Below, piece after piece: positions 43,820 through 53,985 of a stretch of 64,000 nucleotides of DNA; the first letter of the stretch is position 1, and every line of letters begins with the position of its first letter. The translations under genes were made by a program, and so were the position numbers. Source of the stretch: Bosea sp. OAE506 (lineage in GTDB: Bacteria > Pseudomonadota > Alphaproteobacteria > Rhizobiales > Beijerinckiaceae); NCBI RefSeq assembly GCF_040546595.1, contig NZ_JBEPOB010000001.1:3163001-3227000 (forward strand), written 5' to 3'. The notes under the pieces are model-generated. The model was not told the origin of the DNA. It saw nothing but the letters and a program-made list of their open reading frames with translations, and ran no database searches.

Positions 43820-44395
43820 ATGAGCGCGCAACCGAAGGCCAACGAACCCTCGATGGAGGAGATCCTCGCCTCCATCAGGCGGATCATCTCCGATGATGAG
43901 GTGAAGCCGGCCGAGGCGGGGGTCGAACCCGCGCCGATCGCCGAAGAGCCACCGCCTTCGACCATCGATGATGACGTTCTCGATCTGGGGGCCGAGGCGG
44001 CGCTGATCCCTGCGCCCGAACCGGAACCCGCTCCGCCCGCAGACGGCGATGTCGATTTCCTCGAGCCTGTGCCGGAGCCGGAGCCCGTCGCGGTCGCGCC
44101 GCCGCCACCTCCGCCGCCGGAGCCCGCTCCTGCGCCCGTCTTCGCCGCCGCGCCTGCGCCGCCGGCCTTCGACATGGCGCAGTTGCTGTCCGACCAGACC
44201 AGCTCCGCCGTCACCAGCGCGTTCGGTCAGCTCGCACATACGGTGCTGACCAACAACGCGCGGACACTCGAAGACCTCGTCAAGGATATGCTCAAGCCGA
44301 TGCTGAAGAGCTGGCTCGACGACAACCTCCCCACCATGGTGGAGAGGCTGGTCCGGGCCGAGATCGAGCGGGTCGCGCGCGGCGGCCGTCACTGA
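43820..44395 (+). CDS. popZ: PopZ/DUF2497 polar organising protein
   Basis: This 191-residue protein has the PopZ layout. It starts with a short conserved helix (SMEEILASIRRIISDDE, residues 12-28), continues with a long Pro/Glu-rich disordered linker (about 30-120), and ends with C-terminal oligomerisation helices (LVKDMLKPMLKSWLDDNLPTMVERLVRAEIERV). PopZ forms polar condensates that anchor chromosomal centromeres in alphaproteobacteria. No clear ribosome site precedes the ATG; a GTG at 43805 is possible. It lies upstream of valS, with a convergent pair between. Confidence 0.9.
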   Translation: MSAQPKANEPSMEEILASIRRIISDDEVKPAEAGVEPAPIAEEPPPSTIDDDVLDLGAEAALIPAPEPEPAPPADGDVDFLEPVPEPEPVAVAPPPPPPPEPAPAPVFAAAPAPPAFDMAQLLSDQTSSAVTSAFGQLAHTVLTNNARTLEDLVKDMLKPMLKSWLDDNLPTMVERLVRAEIERVARGGRH

Positions 44396-44417
44396 ACGAC
44401 AGCGCTGCGCGTCGTTT

Positions 44418-44648
44418 TCAGCGTTCGCCGATGCGCTGACGGCTTTCAGCCGCCGGCGTCTTCAGCCGTTCGAAGGCACCGGCCTCGTTGAGCCGCTTGA
44501 AGGCAAGCGCCATCACCGTCATCGCCATGGTCGGGGCGCCCAGGCGCGAGACCAGCATGGAGAGGCCGACGGCGACGGGGCGGGGATAGCGGCCCGACGC
44601 GGCTTCCGCCGCGATCCAGGCGCCGACGGCGTGGACAAGCAGGTTCAT
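44418..44648 (-). CDS. Small hypothetical protein
   Basis: This 76-residue protein has one hydrophobic helix (LLVHAVGAWIAAEAA) and a second amphipathic one (GAPTMAMTVMALAFKRL). I do not recognise it. Its ATG shares one base with the stop of the upstream flavin-split-barrel gene (TGATG), which is good evidence for translation. It probably associates with the membrane. Confidence 0.6.
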   Translation of the reverse strand: MNLLVHAVGAWIAAEAASGRYPRPVAVGLSMLVSRLGAPTMAMTVMALAFKRLNEAGAFERLKTPAAESRQRIGER

Positions 44649-45133
44649 CAGAGCACCACCTTGCGGTTGACGCCGAGATCGGGCTTGGCGCCGGTCAGGG
44701 CGGCAGCCGCCATCTTCACGGTCGTCACGATCTTGCCGGGGCTCGCCCAGAACTCGGCCATGGAAGGCCGGACGCGCAGCACGCGGATGTTCGGGTCTTC
44801 CTCGCTGTCCCAGAAGGCGCGATTGCTGGCGTCCCACAGCTCCTTCACCTTGGCGCGGTCGTCGACCACGGTCGCCGTGCCCGTCACCGAGACGTAGCGC
44901 ATGCTGCTGTTGTCGGCGAAGGTCACGCAGACATTGTCGTTGATGCTGATCTCGTCATCCTTGTGATGGCGACGGTCGGTCAGGAAGAAGATCGTGTCTT
45001 CTTCGCGATCGCCATGGGCGTGCATCGGGCGGGCCCGAAGCTCGTCGCCCTCGCCGTCATGGGTCACGAGCATCGCGAATTTGATGTCGTCAATCAGGTC
45101 CCAGACCTGGGTCTGGTCGGTGTGATGGGTCAT
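44648..45133 (-). CDS. Pyridoxamine 5'-phosphate oxidase family protein (general stress protein 26-like)
   Basis: This 161-residue split-barrel flavin-binding protein has a start and core (QVWDLIDDIKFAMLVTHDGEGDELRARPMHAH, then TIFFLTDRRHHKDDEISINDNVCVTFAD) that match the stress-protein-26 branch of the PNPOx-like superfamily rather than true PdxH. The C-terminal KVKELWDASNRAFWD and ILRVRPSMAEFW-like segment is typical. AGGAG lies nine bases before the ATG at 45133. It probably binds FMN or F420-like flavins; physiological role uncertain. Confidence 0.87.
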   Translation of the reverse strand: MTHHTDQTQVWDLIDDIKFAMLVTHDGEGDELRARPMHAHGDREEDTIFFLTDRRHHKDDEISINDNVCVTFADNSSMRYVSVTGTATVVDDRAKVKELWDASNRAFWDSEEDPNIRVLRVRPSMAEFWASPGKIVTTVKMAAAALTGAKPDLGVNRKVVL

Positions 45134-45321
45134 GTCGAAGCTCCTGCTTGCTTGCAGCTTCAACCGGCGGCGGGCGTGCTGGTTCCTTGCAGCGCGGGGC
45201 GGCATATCCCGCGCATGGTTGACGCGGGGGGGCGGGTTGCGCTCTTAAGTCCGGCGACCTTTCGGGCCTCAGATTTATCCGGCCGGGCCGAGCCCCGGCC
45301 GTTTTCCGTTCGAGCGAAGCG

Positions 45322-48141
45322 ATGATGGACAAGACATTCGAGCCGGCCGCCGTCGAGGCGCGGATCAGCAAGGCCTGGGAAGAGGCGAACGCCTTTTCCG
45401 CGGGGCGCGGCGCGGCGCCTGGCGCCGAGTCCTACTGCATCGTGATCCCGCCGCCCAACGTCACCGGCTCGCTGCATATGGGCCACGCGCTCAACAACAC
45501 GCTGCAGGACGTGCTCTGCCGCTTCGAGCGCATGCGCGGCAAAGACGTGCTCTGGCAGCCCGGTACCGACCATGCCGGCATCGCGACGCAGATGGTCGTC
45601 GAGCGCCGGCTCGCCGCCGAGAACAAGACCGATCGCCGCGCGATGGGCCGCGAGGCCTTCCTGGCCGAGGTCTGGGCCTGGAAGGAGGAGTCCGGCGGGA
45701 CGATCGTCAACCAGCTCAAGCGTCTGGGGGCCTCCTGCGACTGGTCGCGCGAGCGTTTCACCATGGACGAGGGGCTGAGCCAGGCCGTCCTCAAGGTCTT
45801 CGTCGCACTGCACGAGCAGGGGCTGATCTACCGCGCCAAGCGGCTGGTGAACTGGGACCCGAAGTTCCAGACCGCGATCTCGGACCTCGAGGTCATCCAG
45901 GTCGAGAAGACCGGTTCGTTCAAATGGCAGCGCGGCGGCGAGGATGAGTTCGATTCAGCCAAGCTCGACAAGGTCCTGAGCAAGGACCCGGGCGGGCATC
46001 TCTACTACTTCAACTACCCGCTCGAAGGCGTCTCCTATGACGCCGACGACGCCTCGACCTATATCCAGGTCGCGACGACGCGGCCCGAGACGATGCTGGG
46101 CGATACCGGTGTCGCGGTGCATCCGGAGAACGAGCGCATCGGCAGCCTGATCGGCCGCAACGCGATGCTGCCGCTGGTCGGCCGCATCATCCCGATCGTC
46201 GGTGACGACTATGCCGATCCCGAGAAGGGTACCGGCGCGGTCAAGATCACCCCGGCGCATGACTTCAACGATTTCGAGGTCGGCAAGCGCCATAAGCTCG
46301 CGGTCATCAACATCCTCGACGGCGAGGCGCGCATCCTGCTGGCGGAGAACGAGGCCTTCCTCGACGGCAGCGTCCCCGAGGCCGAGACGCTGGCGCTGCA
46401 CGGGTTCGACCGTTTCGCTGCGCGCAAGGCGGTCGTCGCGCTGATGGCCAAGCGCGGCTATCTCGCCAAGATCGAGCCCAACACCAACACCGTGCCGCAT
46501 GGCGACCGCTCGGATGTCGTGATCGAGCCCTGGCTGACCGACCAGTGGTATGTCGACGTCAAGCCGTTGGCGAACCGCGCGCTCAAGGCGGTGCAGGACG
46601 GACGCACGAAGTTCACGCCCGAGAATTGGACCAAGGTTTATTACGACTGGCTGGAGAACATCGAGCCCTGGTGCGTCTCGCGCCAGCTCTGGTGGGGCCA
46701 CCAGATTCCGGCCTGGTACGGGCCCGACGGCGAATGCTTCGTCGCGGAATCGGAAGCCGCGGCGCAGGCCAAGGCGATGGGCCACTATGGCGGGGCGGTC
46801 CAGCTCACCCGCGACGAGGACGTGCTCGACACCTGGTTCTCCTCGGCGCTGTGGCCGTTCTCGACGCTCGGCTGGCCGGACGATACGGCCGAGCTGAAGC
46901 GCTATTACCCGACGGCGACGCTGGTCACCGCCTTCGACATCATCTTCTTCTGGGTCGCCCGGATGATGATGATGGGCCTCAACTTCATGGACGAGGTGCC
47001 GTTCAGGGACGTCTACATCCACGCCATCGTTCGCGACGAGAAGGGCGCGAAGATGTCGAAGTCGAAGGGCAACGTCATCGACCCGCTCACGCTGGTCGAC
47101 CAGTACGGGGCCGACGCGCTGCGCTTCACGCTGGCCGCGATGGCCGCCCAGGGGCGCGACATCAAGCTCGCGACCTCGCGGGTCGAGGGCTACCGCAACT
47201 TCGCGACCAAGATCTGGAACGCGGCGCGCTTCGCCGAGATGAATGGCTGCGCCCGCGTCGCCGGCTTCGACCCGGCGCAGGTGAAGCTGCCGCTCAACCG
47301 CTGGATCCTGAGCGAGGCGGCGACCGCAGCCGAGGGCATCGCGGCGGGCATCCCAAGCTTCAAGTTCAACGAGGCGGCAGGCTCGGCCTATCGCTTCGTC
47401 TGGAACCAGTTCTGCGACTGGTATCTGGAACTGGCGAAGCCGGTGCTGCAGAGCGAGGGCGTCGATCCGGCCGAGAAGGCCGAGACGCAGGCGACCGTTG
47501 CGCATGTCATCGACCTGATCTGCCAGCTGCTGCACCCCTTCATGCCCTTCCTCACCGAGGAGCTCTGGGCGCAGAAGGCGGGCGACGGCGCGGCGCGCGT
47601 CCTTTCCGCGGGCGATGCGTCTCTCGTCTGCCTGACCCGCTGGCCAGATCTCGCCGCGCTTAAGGATGCCGGGGCGGAGGCCGAGATCGGCTTTGTCGTC
47701 GATCTGATTTCTGACATCCGCTCGGTCCGCTCCGAGGTCAATGTCCCCGCCGGCACGCAGGCGCCGCTGGTGCTGGTGAACGCCTCGTCGGCCACGCGCG
47801 CGACGGTCGAGGCCTGGGCCCCGATGATCCAGCGCCTGGCGCGCGTGTCCGACATCGCCTTCGAGAGCGTCTCGCCGGCACAGTCGGCGCAGATCATCGT
47901 GCGGGGCGAGGTCGCCGCGCTGCCGCTCGCCGGGATCATCGATCTCGAGGTCGAGCGGAGCCGCCTGACCAAAGAGATGGCGAAGCTCGACCAGGACATC
48001 GCGGTCGTCGACAAGAAGCTTGGCAATCCCGATTTCATGGCGCGGGCGCCCGACGAGATCGTCGAGGAGAACCGCGAGCGCAAGGCGGCGGCGGAAGCCC
48101 GCAAGCTCAAGATCGCGGAGGCTCTGGCGCGGCTGTCGTAA
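45322..48141 (+). CDS. valS: Valine--tRNA ligase
   Basis: This 939-residue class I synthetase charges tRNA-Val. The HIGH motif is HMGH (52-55) in PPPNVTGSLHMGHALNNTLQD. An editing (CP1) domain includes ATTRPETMLGDTGVAVHP and GTGAVKITPAHDFNDF. KMSKSKGNVIDP is the KMSKS loop, followed by an anticodon domain. The C-terminal coiled coil (SRLTKEMAKLDQDIAVVDKKL) is typical for ValS. Length is close to E. coli ValS (951). A second ATG three bases on is possible. Confidence 0.97.
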   Translation: MMDKTFEPAAVEARISKAWEEANAFSAGRGAAPGAESYCIVIPPPNVTGSLHMGHALNNTLQDVLCRFERMRGKDVLWQPGTDHAGIATQMVVERRLAAENKTDRRAMGREAFLAEVWAWKEESGGTIVNQLKRLGASCDWSRERFTMDEGLSQAVLKVFVALHEQGLIYRAKRLVNWDPKFQTAISDLEVIQVEKTGSFKWQRGGEDEFDSAKLDKVLSKDPGGHLYYFNYPLEGVSYDADDASTYIQVATTRPETMLGDTGVAVHPENERIGSLIGRNAMLPLVGRIIPIVGDDYADPEKGTGAVKITPAHDFNDFEVGKRHKLAVINILDGEARILLAENEAFLDGSVPEAETLALHGFDRFAARKAVVALMAKRGYLAKIEPNTNTVPHGDRSDVVIEPWLTDQWYVDVKPLANRALKAVQDGRTKFTPENWTKVYYDWLENIEPWCVSRQLWWGHQIPAWYGPDGECFVAESEAAAQAKAMGHYGGAVQLTRDEDVLDTWFSSALWPFSTLGWPDDTAELKRYYPTATLVTAFDIIFFWVARMMMMGLNFMDEVPFRDVYIHAIVRDEKGAKMSKSKGNVIDPLTLVDQYGADALRFTLAAMAAQGRDIKLATSRVEGYRNFATKIWNAARFAEMNGCARVAGFDPAQVKLPLNRWILSEAATAAEGIAAGIPSFKFNEAAGSAYRFVWNQFCDWYLELAKPVLQSEGVDPAEKAETQATVAHVIDLICQLLHPFMPFLTEELWAQKAGDGAARVLSAGDASLVCLTRWPDLAALKDAGAEAEIGFVVDLISDIRSVRSEVNVPAGTQAPLVLVNASSATRATVEAWAPMIQRLARVSDIAFESVSPAQSAQIIVRGEVAALPLAGIIDLEVERSRLTKEMAKLDQDIAVVDKKLGNPDFMARAPDEIVEENRERKAAAEARKLKIAEALARLS

Positions 48142-48186
48142 AGGCGCCGCGCGGTTCGGGCCGGTTGCATCGTCGGGGAGGTCAGC

Positions 48187-49818
48187 ATGTTCCGCCGCGA
48201 CGCCTTCGGACGCTTCGACCCCGATGATTTCGTCACGGCGATCGGGACCCCGTCGCGCCGTCAGCTGCTGGGCGGGCTCGCGGCCTCGGGCCTGCTTCTT
48301 GCCGCTGCGCCCGTCCGGGCGCAGCGGCTCTGGGCCAACCCCGTCTTCGCCGCCGACCCGTTCTCGCTCGGCATTGCCTCCGGCGACCCGGCCGAAGATG
48401 GGTTCGTGATCTGGACGAAGCTCGCGCCCGAACCCCTTGCCGAGCATGGCGGCATGCCGATGCGGGCCGTCGAAGTCGCCTGGGAGGTCGCCGAGGACGA
48501 GGGCTTTGCGCGCGTCGTACAGCGCGGCACCGCGCTGGCGCGGCCCGAACTGGGCCATGCGGTTCATGTCGAGGTCGCCGGCCTGCAGCCCGACCGGTTC
48601 TATGTCTATCGCTTCGCCTGCGGAGGCGTCCGCAGCCCCATGGGGCGCGCCCGCACCTTTCCGATGGCGGGGGCGGTGGTCGAGGCGATGCGCTTTGGCG
48701 TGCTCGGCTGCCAGCGCTATGAGGACGGCTTCTTCACGGCCTTCCGCCATGTGGCGGAGGAGCGCTTCGACTTCGTCTATCATTACGGCGACTACATCTA
48801 CGAATACCGCACGATCCGGCCGGGAGACCGCCAGCTCCCGGTGGCGCGCGTGATGCCGGGCGATCCCGACGAGATCTACGCGCTGTCCGACTATCGCCGC
48901 CGCTACGCCCTCTACAAGCTCGACCCCGATCTCCAGGCCGCGCACGCCTCGGCGCCCTGGCTCGTTTCCTTCGACGACCACGAGATCGACAACAACTGGG
49001 CCAGTGCCATCTCCGAAGAGGCGGGCGTGCCGCCAGAGATCTTCGCGCTGCGACGGGCGGCCGGCTTCCAGGCCTGGTACGAGCACATGCCGCTGCGGCG
49101 CAGCGCCCTGCCGAATGGGCCGTCGATTCAGGCCTATCGGCGGTTCCGCTATGGCGATCTCGCCCGGATCGAAGTGCTCGACACGCGGCAGTTCCGCAGC
49201 GACCAGCCCTGCGGCGATGGCTGGCAGACGGGGTGCGCCGAGGCGCTGGCCCCGGAGCGCACCATGCTCGGCGCCGCGCAGGAGGCCTGGCTGCGCGAAG
49301 GCTTGCGCCTGCCGCCGCCGCGCTGGACCGTGCTGGCGCAGCAGGTGATGATGATGCGGCTGGACAGCGCGCCCGAGGCCGGCACGACCCGCTACCACAT
49401 GGACAAGTGGGATGGCGCCGTCGCGGCGCGACGGCGCCTGTTCGACGCGCTCGGCGAGGCGGGGGTGGCCAACACCGTGGTCCTGACCGGGGACATCCAC
49501 CAGAACTGGGCGGGCGAGCTGAAGGCCGATTTCGACGATGCGGGTTCGGCCACGGTCGGGGTCGAGTTCGTCGCGACGTCGATCAGCTCCGGCGGCGACG
49601 GGGCGCCGATGACCCGCGCCGGCCGGGTCGTCCTGCAGAAGAACCCGCATATCCGCTATTTCAACAACCAGCGCGGCTATCTGCGCCATCTGGTCGGCCG
49701 GGAGCGCTGGCAGGCCGACTATCGCTTGCTCGACCGCGTCAGCGAAAAAGGTGCCGGCGTCACGACCGCGGCAAGCTTCGTCGTCGAGGCAGGGCGACCG
49801 GGCCTGCGCCCCGCCTGA
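48187..49818 (+). CDS. phoD: Alkaline phosphatase D family phosphodiesterase/phosphatase
   Basis: This 543-residue exported enzyme has a twin-arginine signal (SRRQLLGGLAASGLLLAAAPVRA, residues 23-45), an N-terminal Ig-like PhoD domain (FSLGIASGDPAEDGFVIWTKL) and the metallophosphatase domain. The latter contains LGCQRYEDGFFTAFRHV, HYGDYIYEY, FDDHEIDNNWA and LTGDIHQNW. PhoD enzymes use iron and calcium to release phosphate from mono- and diesters in the periplasm. No clear Pho box is seen in the 45-base gap after valS. Confidence 0.92.
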   Translation: MFRRDAFGRFDPDDFVTAIGTPSRRQLLGGLAASGLLLAAAPVRAQRLWANPVFAADPFSLGIASGDPAEDGFVIWTKLAPEPLAEHGGMPMRAVEVAWEVAEDEGFARVVQRGTALARPELGHAVHVEVAGLQPDRFYVYRFACGGVRSPMGRARTFPMAGAVVEAMRFGVLGCQRYEDGFFTAFRHVAEERFDFVYHYGDYIYEYRTIRPGDRQLPVARVMPGDPDEIYALSDYRRRYALYKLDPDLQAAHASAPWLVSFDDHEIDNNWASAISEEAGVPPEIFALRRAAGFQAWYEHMPLRRSALPNGPSIQAYRRFRYGDLARIEVLDTRQFRSDQPCGDGWQTGCAEALAPERTMLGAAQEAWLREGLRLPPPRWTVLAQQVMMMRLDSAPEAGTTRYHMDKWDGAVAARRRLFDALGEAGVANTVVLTGDIHQNWAGELKADFDDAGSATVGVEFVATSISSGGDGAPMTRAGRVVLQKNPHIRYFNNQRGYLRHLVGRERWQADYRLLDRVSEKGAGVTTAASFVVEAGRPGLRPA

Positions 49819-49973
49819 GGCCCGCGCCCGCTTTCGGCCGCGCAGCCGTCGTCAAATTGACGTTACAGCAAGACATCACTGGCATTCTTCCCGCGACACG
49901 GTTAGATGCGCGTGGGGCGCAAGCCCGCCATGCATCTCGACGCCGATAACCCAGGACCGGTTGTTCTTCCGCC

Positions 49974-50555
49974 ATGTTGAAGCGCGCCTATGACGGGCTG
50001 GTTGCCTATTCCTCGCATCCGGCCGCCCCCTGGCTGCTGTTCTTCCTGACCTTCGTCGAGAGTTCGGTCAGTCCGCTGCCGCCGATTCCGCTCCTGATCC
50101 CGATGTGCATCGCCCGGCCGGACCGCGCCTGGTTCTATGCCGGCGTCTGTTCGCTCGGCGCGGTGCTCGGCGGCTATCTCGGCTACGCCATCGGCGCGCT
50201 GCTCTACGACTCGCTGGGCTCCTGGCTGATCAGCATCTACGGCCTGCAGGACAAGGCGGCCGAGCTGATCGCGACCTCGCAGGATTTCTGGTTCTGGGTG
50301 CTCGTCACCAAGGGCCTGACGCCGATCCCCTTCAAGATCGTGACGATCATGTCGGGCTTCCTGCACTTCGACCTGTGGAAGTTCACGATCGGGATGGTGA
50401 TCTCGCGCGTCACCTTCTTTGCGATGATCGCGATCGCGCTGCGCTACTATGGCGACAACATCCGCATCTTCATCGAGAAGCATCTGCCGATGACGGCGCT
50501 CGCGCTGGTCGTGGTCATTGTCGGCGGTTTCTTCGTGCTGCCGATGGTGCTTTGA
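49974..50555 (+). CDS. YqaA/VTT-domain (DedA-like) membrane protein
   Basis: This 193-residue inner-membrane protein has four to five hydrophobic segments. It shows the DedA/VTT motifs ESSVSPLPPIPLLIPMCIA (early Pro-rich half helix), GGYLGYAIGALLYD and LVTKGLTPIPFKIVTIMSGFLHFDLWKF. VTT proteins are linked to lipid scrambling and membrane homeostasis. Specific function here is unknown. Confidence 0.85.
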   Translation: MLKRAYDGLVAYSSHPAAPWLLFFLTFVESSVSPLPPIPLLIPMCIARPDRAWFYAGVCSLGAVLGGYLGYAIGALLYDSLGSWLISIYGLQDKAAELIATSQDFWFWVLVTKGLTPIPFKIVTIMSGFLHFDLWKFTIGMVISRVTFFAMIAIALRYYGDNIRIFIEKHLPMTALALVVVIVGGFFVLPMVL

Positions 50556-50849
50556 GGAGCGCTTGCCGCACCGCTCCCGGTGTCCGTTTGTGACATCGGC
50601 GCAACAGTTCGACGGATTGCACCGGTGGCACCGGGCGGCGATGGAACCGCCGCGATCCCGCCACAAAGCAGCCTCAGCTAGAAGGCGCGATAAGTCTCTG
50701 AGATATAGACGAATTAAAGTCTGTCTCCGGCGCTGCGGGAGCTGATCTGCGGGCGGCCGGAGAGGGTGGGGGAGCGTTGCGCCCGGCTTGGACTGCGTGG
50801 CACATCTGCCGCGCGCGTCACAGCGCAGGGTGGAACGAGGAAAAAGACG

Positions 50850-52580
50850 ATGGATGCGCGTGTTTTCGACAAGTCCCGGCTTCCCAGCCGGCATGTGAGC
50901 GTGGGACCGGCCCGCGCCCCGCACCGCTCCTACTATTACGCCATGGGCATGACCGCCCGGCAGATCTCCCAGCCCTTCGTCGGTGTCGCCTCCTGCTGGA
51001 ACGAGGCCGCGCCCTGCAACATCTCGCTGATGCGCCAGGCGCAGGCGGTGAAGAAGGGCGTCGCCTCGGCGAGTGGTACGCCGCGCGAGTTCTGCACCAT
51101 CACCGTCACGGACGGCATCGCCATGGGGCACCAGGGCATGAAGTCGTCGCTCGCCTCGCGCGAATGCATCGCCGACTCGGTCGAGCTGACCATGCGCGGG
51201 CATTGCTATGACGCGCTCGTCGGCCTCGCCGGCTGCGACAAGTCACTGCCAGGCATGATGATGGCCATGGTGCGCCTGAACGTGCCCTCGATCTTCATCT
51301 ATGGCGGCTCGATCCTGCCCGGCACCTTCAAGGGCAAGCCGGTCACGGTTCAGGACGTGTTCGAGGCCGTCGGCAAGCACTCGGTCGGCGCCATGTCCGA
51401 CGAGGATCTGCAGGAGCTCGAGGAGGCGGCCTGCCCGTCGGCCGGCTCCTGCGGCGCGCAGTTCACAGCCAACACCATGGCCACGGTCGCCGAGGCGATC
51501 GGCCTGGCGCTGCCTTATAGCTGCGGCGCGCCGGCGCCCTACGATGTGCGCGACACCTTCTGCTACACCGCCGGCGAGATGGTGATGGAGCTGATCGCGC
51601 GCAACATCCGCCCGCGCGACATCGTCACCCGCAAGGCGCTCGAGAACGCGGCGATGGTCGTGGCGGCGTCGGGCGGTTCGACCAACGGCGCGCTGCACCT
51701 GCCGGCGATCGCACATGAGTGCGGCATCGACTTCGATCTGTTTGCCGTCGCCGAGATCTTCAAGAAGACCCCCTACATCGCCGATCTCAAGCCGGGCGGG
51801 AAATACGTCGCCAAGGACATGTTCGAGGTCGGCGGCATCCCGCTGCTGATGAAGACGCTGCTCGACCATGGCTTCCTGCATGGCGACTGCATGACCGTCA
51901 CTGGCCGCACGATCGCGGAGAACCTCGCCAAGGTGAAGTGGAACGACGAGCAGGACGTGATCCGTCCCGCCAACCGCCCGCTCTCCGACAATGGCGGCGT
52001 CGTCGGCCTGCAGGGCAACCTCGCCCCTGAGGGCGCGATCGTGAAGATCGCCGGCATGACCACCGAGCAGCTGACCTTCACGGGGCCGGCGCGCTGCTTC
52101 GACTGCGAGGAGGACGCCTTCGCCTGCGTCAGCAAGCGCGAATACAAGGTCGGCGACGTGCTGGTGATCCGCTACGAGGGTCCCAAGGGCGGTCCGGGCA
52201 TGCGCGAGATGCTGTCGACCACGGCCGCCCTCTACGGGCAGGGCATGGGCGACAAGGTCGCACTGATCACGGACGGTCGCTTTTCGGGCGCCACGCGCGG
52301 CTTCTGTGTCGGCCATGTCGGGCCGGAGGCTGCCGTCGGCGGTCCGATCGGCCTGATCCGCGATGGCGACATCATCGAGCTCGACGCCATCACAGGAAAG
52401 CTCGCAGTCCGCCTTTCTGACGCCGAACTTGAGGAGCGTCGTAAGAACTGGGTGCCGCGCAAGACCGACTACAACTCCGGCGCCCTCTGGAAATACGCGC
52501 AGACCGTCGGCTCCGCCAAGGGAGGGGCCGTGACCCATCCAGGCGGCGCCGCCGAGACCCATTGTTATGCGGATATCTGA
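50850..52580 (+). CDS. ilvD: Dihydroxy-acid dehydratase
   Basis: IlvD (576 residues) dehydrates 2,3-dihydroxy-isovalerate and -methylvalerate to the 2-keto acids of valine and isoleucine. Iron-sulfur ligands and signatures visible are [40 protein letters not shown] and [23 protein letters not shown] lies ten bases before the ATG. The 294 bases upstream contain no gene and no attenuator that I could recognise. Its end overlaps the next gene by 14 bases. Confidence 0.96.
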   Translation: MDARVFDKSRLPSRHVSVGPARAPHRSYYYAMGMTARQISQPFVGVASCWNEAAPCNISLMRQAQAVKKGVASASGTPREFCTITVTDGIAMGHQGMKSSLASRECIADSVELTMRGHCYDALVGLAGCDKSLPGMMMAMVRLNVPSIFIYGGSILPGTFKGKPVTVQDVFEAVGKHSVGAMSDEDLQELEEAACPSAGSCGAQFTANTMATVAEAIGLALPYSCGAPAPYDVRDTFCYTAGEMVMELIARNIRPRDIVTRKALENAAMVVAASGGSTNGALHLPAIAHECGIDFDLFAVAEIFKKTPYIADLKPGGKYVAKDMFEVGGIPLLMKTLLDHGFLHGDCMTVTGRTIAENLAKVKWNDEQDVIRPANRPLSDNGGVVGLQGNLAPEGAIVKIAGMTTEQLTFTGPARCFDCEEDAFACVSKREYKVGDVLVIRYEGPKGGPGMREMLSTTAALYGQGMGDKVALITDGRFSGATRGFCVGHVGPEAAVGGPIGLIRDGDIIELDAITGKLAVRLSDAELEERRKNWVPRKTDYNSGALWKYAQTVGSAKGGAVTHPGGAAETHCYADI

Positions 52581-53514
52581 GACCACGATCGCAGCATTGC
52601 TCCTCGTCCTGGGCGGCCAGCAGGCCGCCTGGGCGCAGGACGCCATGGGCGCTCGCGGTCCGGTTCCGCCCCGGCCGATTCCCGGCGTCGCGCTCCCCGA
52701 GCCCGGCGCCCTCGACGCGCCCTCCACGGGCGCGGCGACCATCGCTCCTTCTCCCGACGCGCCCGCCGCCCATACGGCGTTGCCGCTTGTCCCCTTCAGC
52801 AACGCGCGTGACGCGATCCGCGCCTGGATGCGGGACTCCACCGCCGGCAACCAGGCGGGCGCCGTGCGCGCGCTCGAATACGCCGCCGCTCAGGGCCATC
52901 TCACGGCGCAGTTCAAGCTGGGCCGGATGTATGCCGGCGGCGAGGGCGTGCCTGCCAGCGACCTCAAGGCTTTCGAGTATTTCTCGAAGATTGCGGACGA
53001 GAATGCCGACGCCACGCCCGGCACCGCCAATGGCCGCATTGTCGGCAGCGCCTTCGTCGCGCTCGGCGGCTATTTCATGGACGGGATCAAGGGCAGCTAT
53101 GTCCGCCCGAATCTCGACCGCGCCTTCGACATGTTCCACTATGCCGCCTCCTATTTCGGCGACCCGGAAGGCCAGTACAATCTAGGCCGGCTCTACATGA
53201 ACGGGCAGGGCACACGCCGCGACGCCCGCCAGGCGGCGCGCTGGATGAAGCTGTCGGCCGAGAAGGGCTATGCGCCGGCTCGCGCTGTGTTCGGCGACAT
53301 GCTGCTGCGCGGCGCCGAAGGCGTACCGCGCCAGCCGGTGCTCGGGCTGATGTGGCTGTCGCTGGCGCGCGAAAGCGCCGATCCCGATCGCGACACCTGG
53401 ATCATCGAGCGCCACGACACCGCGTTCTCGACCGCCTCCGCCAGCGACCGCACGGCGGCGCTCGCCCTGATCGAGCGCCAGCAGGTCGCCGGGGCGCGCG
53501 CGGCGCAGCGCTGA
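52567..53514 (+). CDS. Secreted Sel1-repeat (TPR-like) protein
   Basis: This 315-residue protein has a signal peptide ([13 protein letters not shown], cleaved before QD), a Pro-rich linker (about 27-75), then Sel1-type repeats: [52 protein letters not shown] and [14 protein letters not shown]. Sel1 repeats mediate protein-protein contacts in the periplasm. It starts inside the last codons of ilvD, suggesting co-transcription rather than shared function. Confidence 0.85.
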   Translation: MRISETTIAALLLVLGGQQAAWAQDAMGARGPVPPRPIPGVALPEPGALDAPSTGAATIAPSPDAPAAHTALPLVPFSNARDAIRAWMRDSTAGNQAGAVRALEYAAAQGHLTAQFKLGRMYAGGEGVPASDLKAFEYFSKIADENADATPGTANGRIVGSAFVALGGYFMDGIKGSYVRPNLDRAFDMFHYAASYFGDPEGQYNLGRLYMNGQGTRRDARQAARWMKLSAEKGYAPARAVFGDMLLRGAEGVPRQPVLGLMWLSLARESADPDRDTWIIERHDTAFSTASASDRTAALALIERQQVAGARAAQR

Positions 53515-53594
53515 GGCCCCGCGCCTTTTCGACGTCGATCGCATCCGGTCGGGCCAAATCCGCGTAACGGCTGCGTCAACCGGGGCTCCGTACC

Positions 53595-53963
53595 ATGCGC
53601 ATCGCCGCCACTGCCGCCGTCCTCGCCGCGGTCCTCATCCTGCCGTCCATGCCCAGCCGAGCGCAGGTTTCCTATGAAAGCTGGCCGGTCCTGACCGATC
53701 CGTTCCCGAGCACGGGCGGCGGCGGCATCATGATCCACGACTACGATCCCGTCGTCGCCGACGGAAAATGCAGCACGAACTTCCGCGCGATCGAGACCAA
53801 CGGCACGGTCTATCGCAATGCGATCGTGTTCGATGCGGTCGAGACGCAGGGCGGCGTTCTCTGCACCAACGGCAAATGGCGCTCGCTCGACAGCGATGCG
53901 ACCGGCACCACGCCGTTCAAGGTCTTCCTCAAGGGCGGCGTGAAGCGCGGCTCGGCGGAGTGA
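53595..53963 (+). CDS. Small exported hypothetical protein
   Basis: This 122-residue protein has a clear signal peptide (AATAAVLAAVLILPSMPSRA, cleaved before QV). The mature part has two cysteines (KCSTNF; VLCTNGKW) that could form a periplasmic disulfide. No family recognised. It is 80 bases downstream of the Sel1 gene and converges on xthA. Confidence 0.7.
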   Translation: MRIAATAAVLAAVLILPSMPSRAQVSYESWPVLTDPFPSTGGGGIMIHDYDPVVADGKCSTNFRAIETNGTVYRNAIVFDAVETQGGVLCTNGKWRSLDSDATGTTPFKVFLKGGVKRGSAE

Positions 53964-53985
53964 GTGGACCCCGGTGAAGGGACCG

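Noticed and set aside
45955..49689. A very long open frame on the minus strand opposite valS and phoD
   Set aside because: It is the mirror of GC-rich codon bias; composition is Arg/Asp/Gly-rich with no motifs, while both plus-strand genes have full catalytic signatures.
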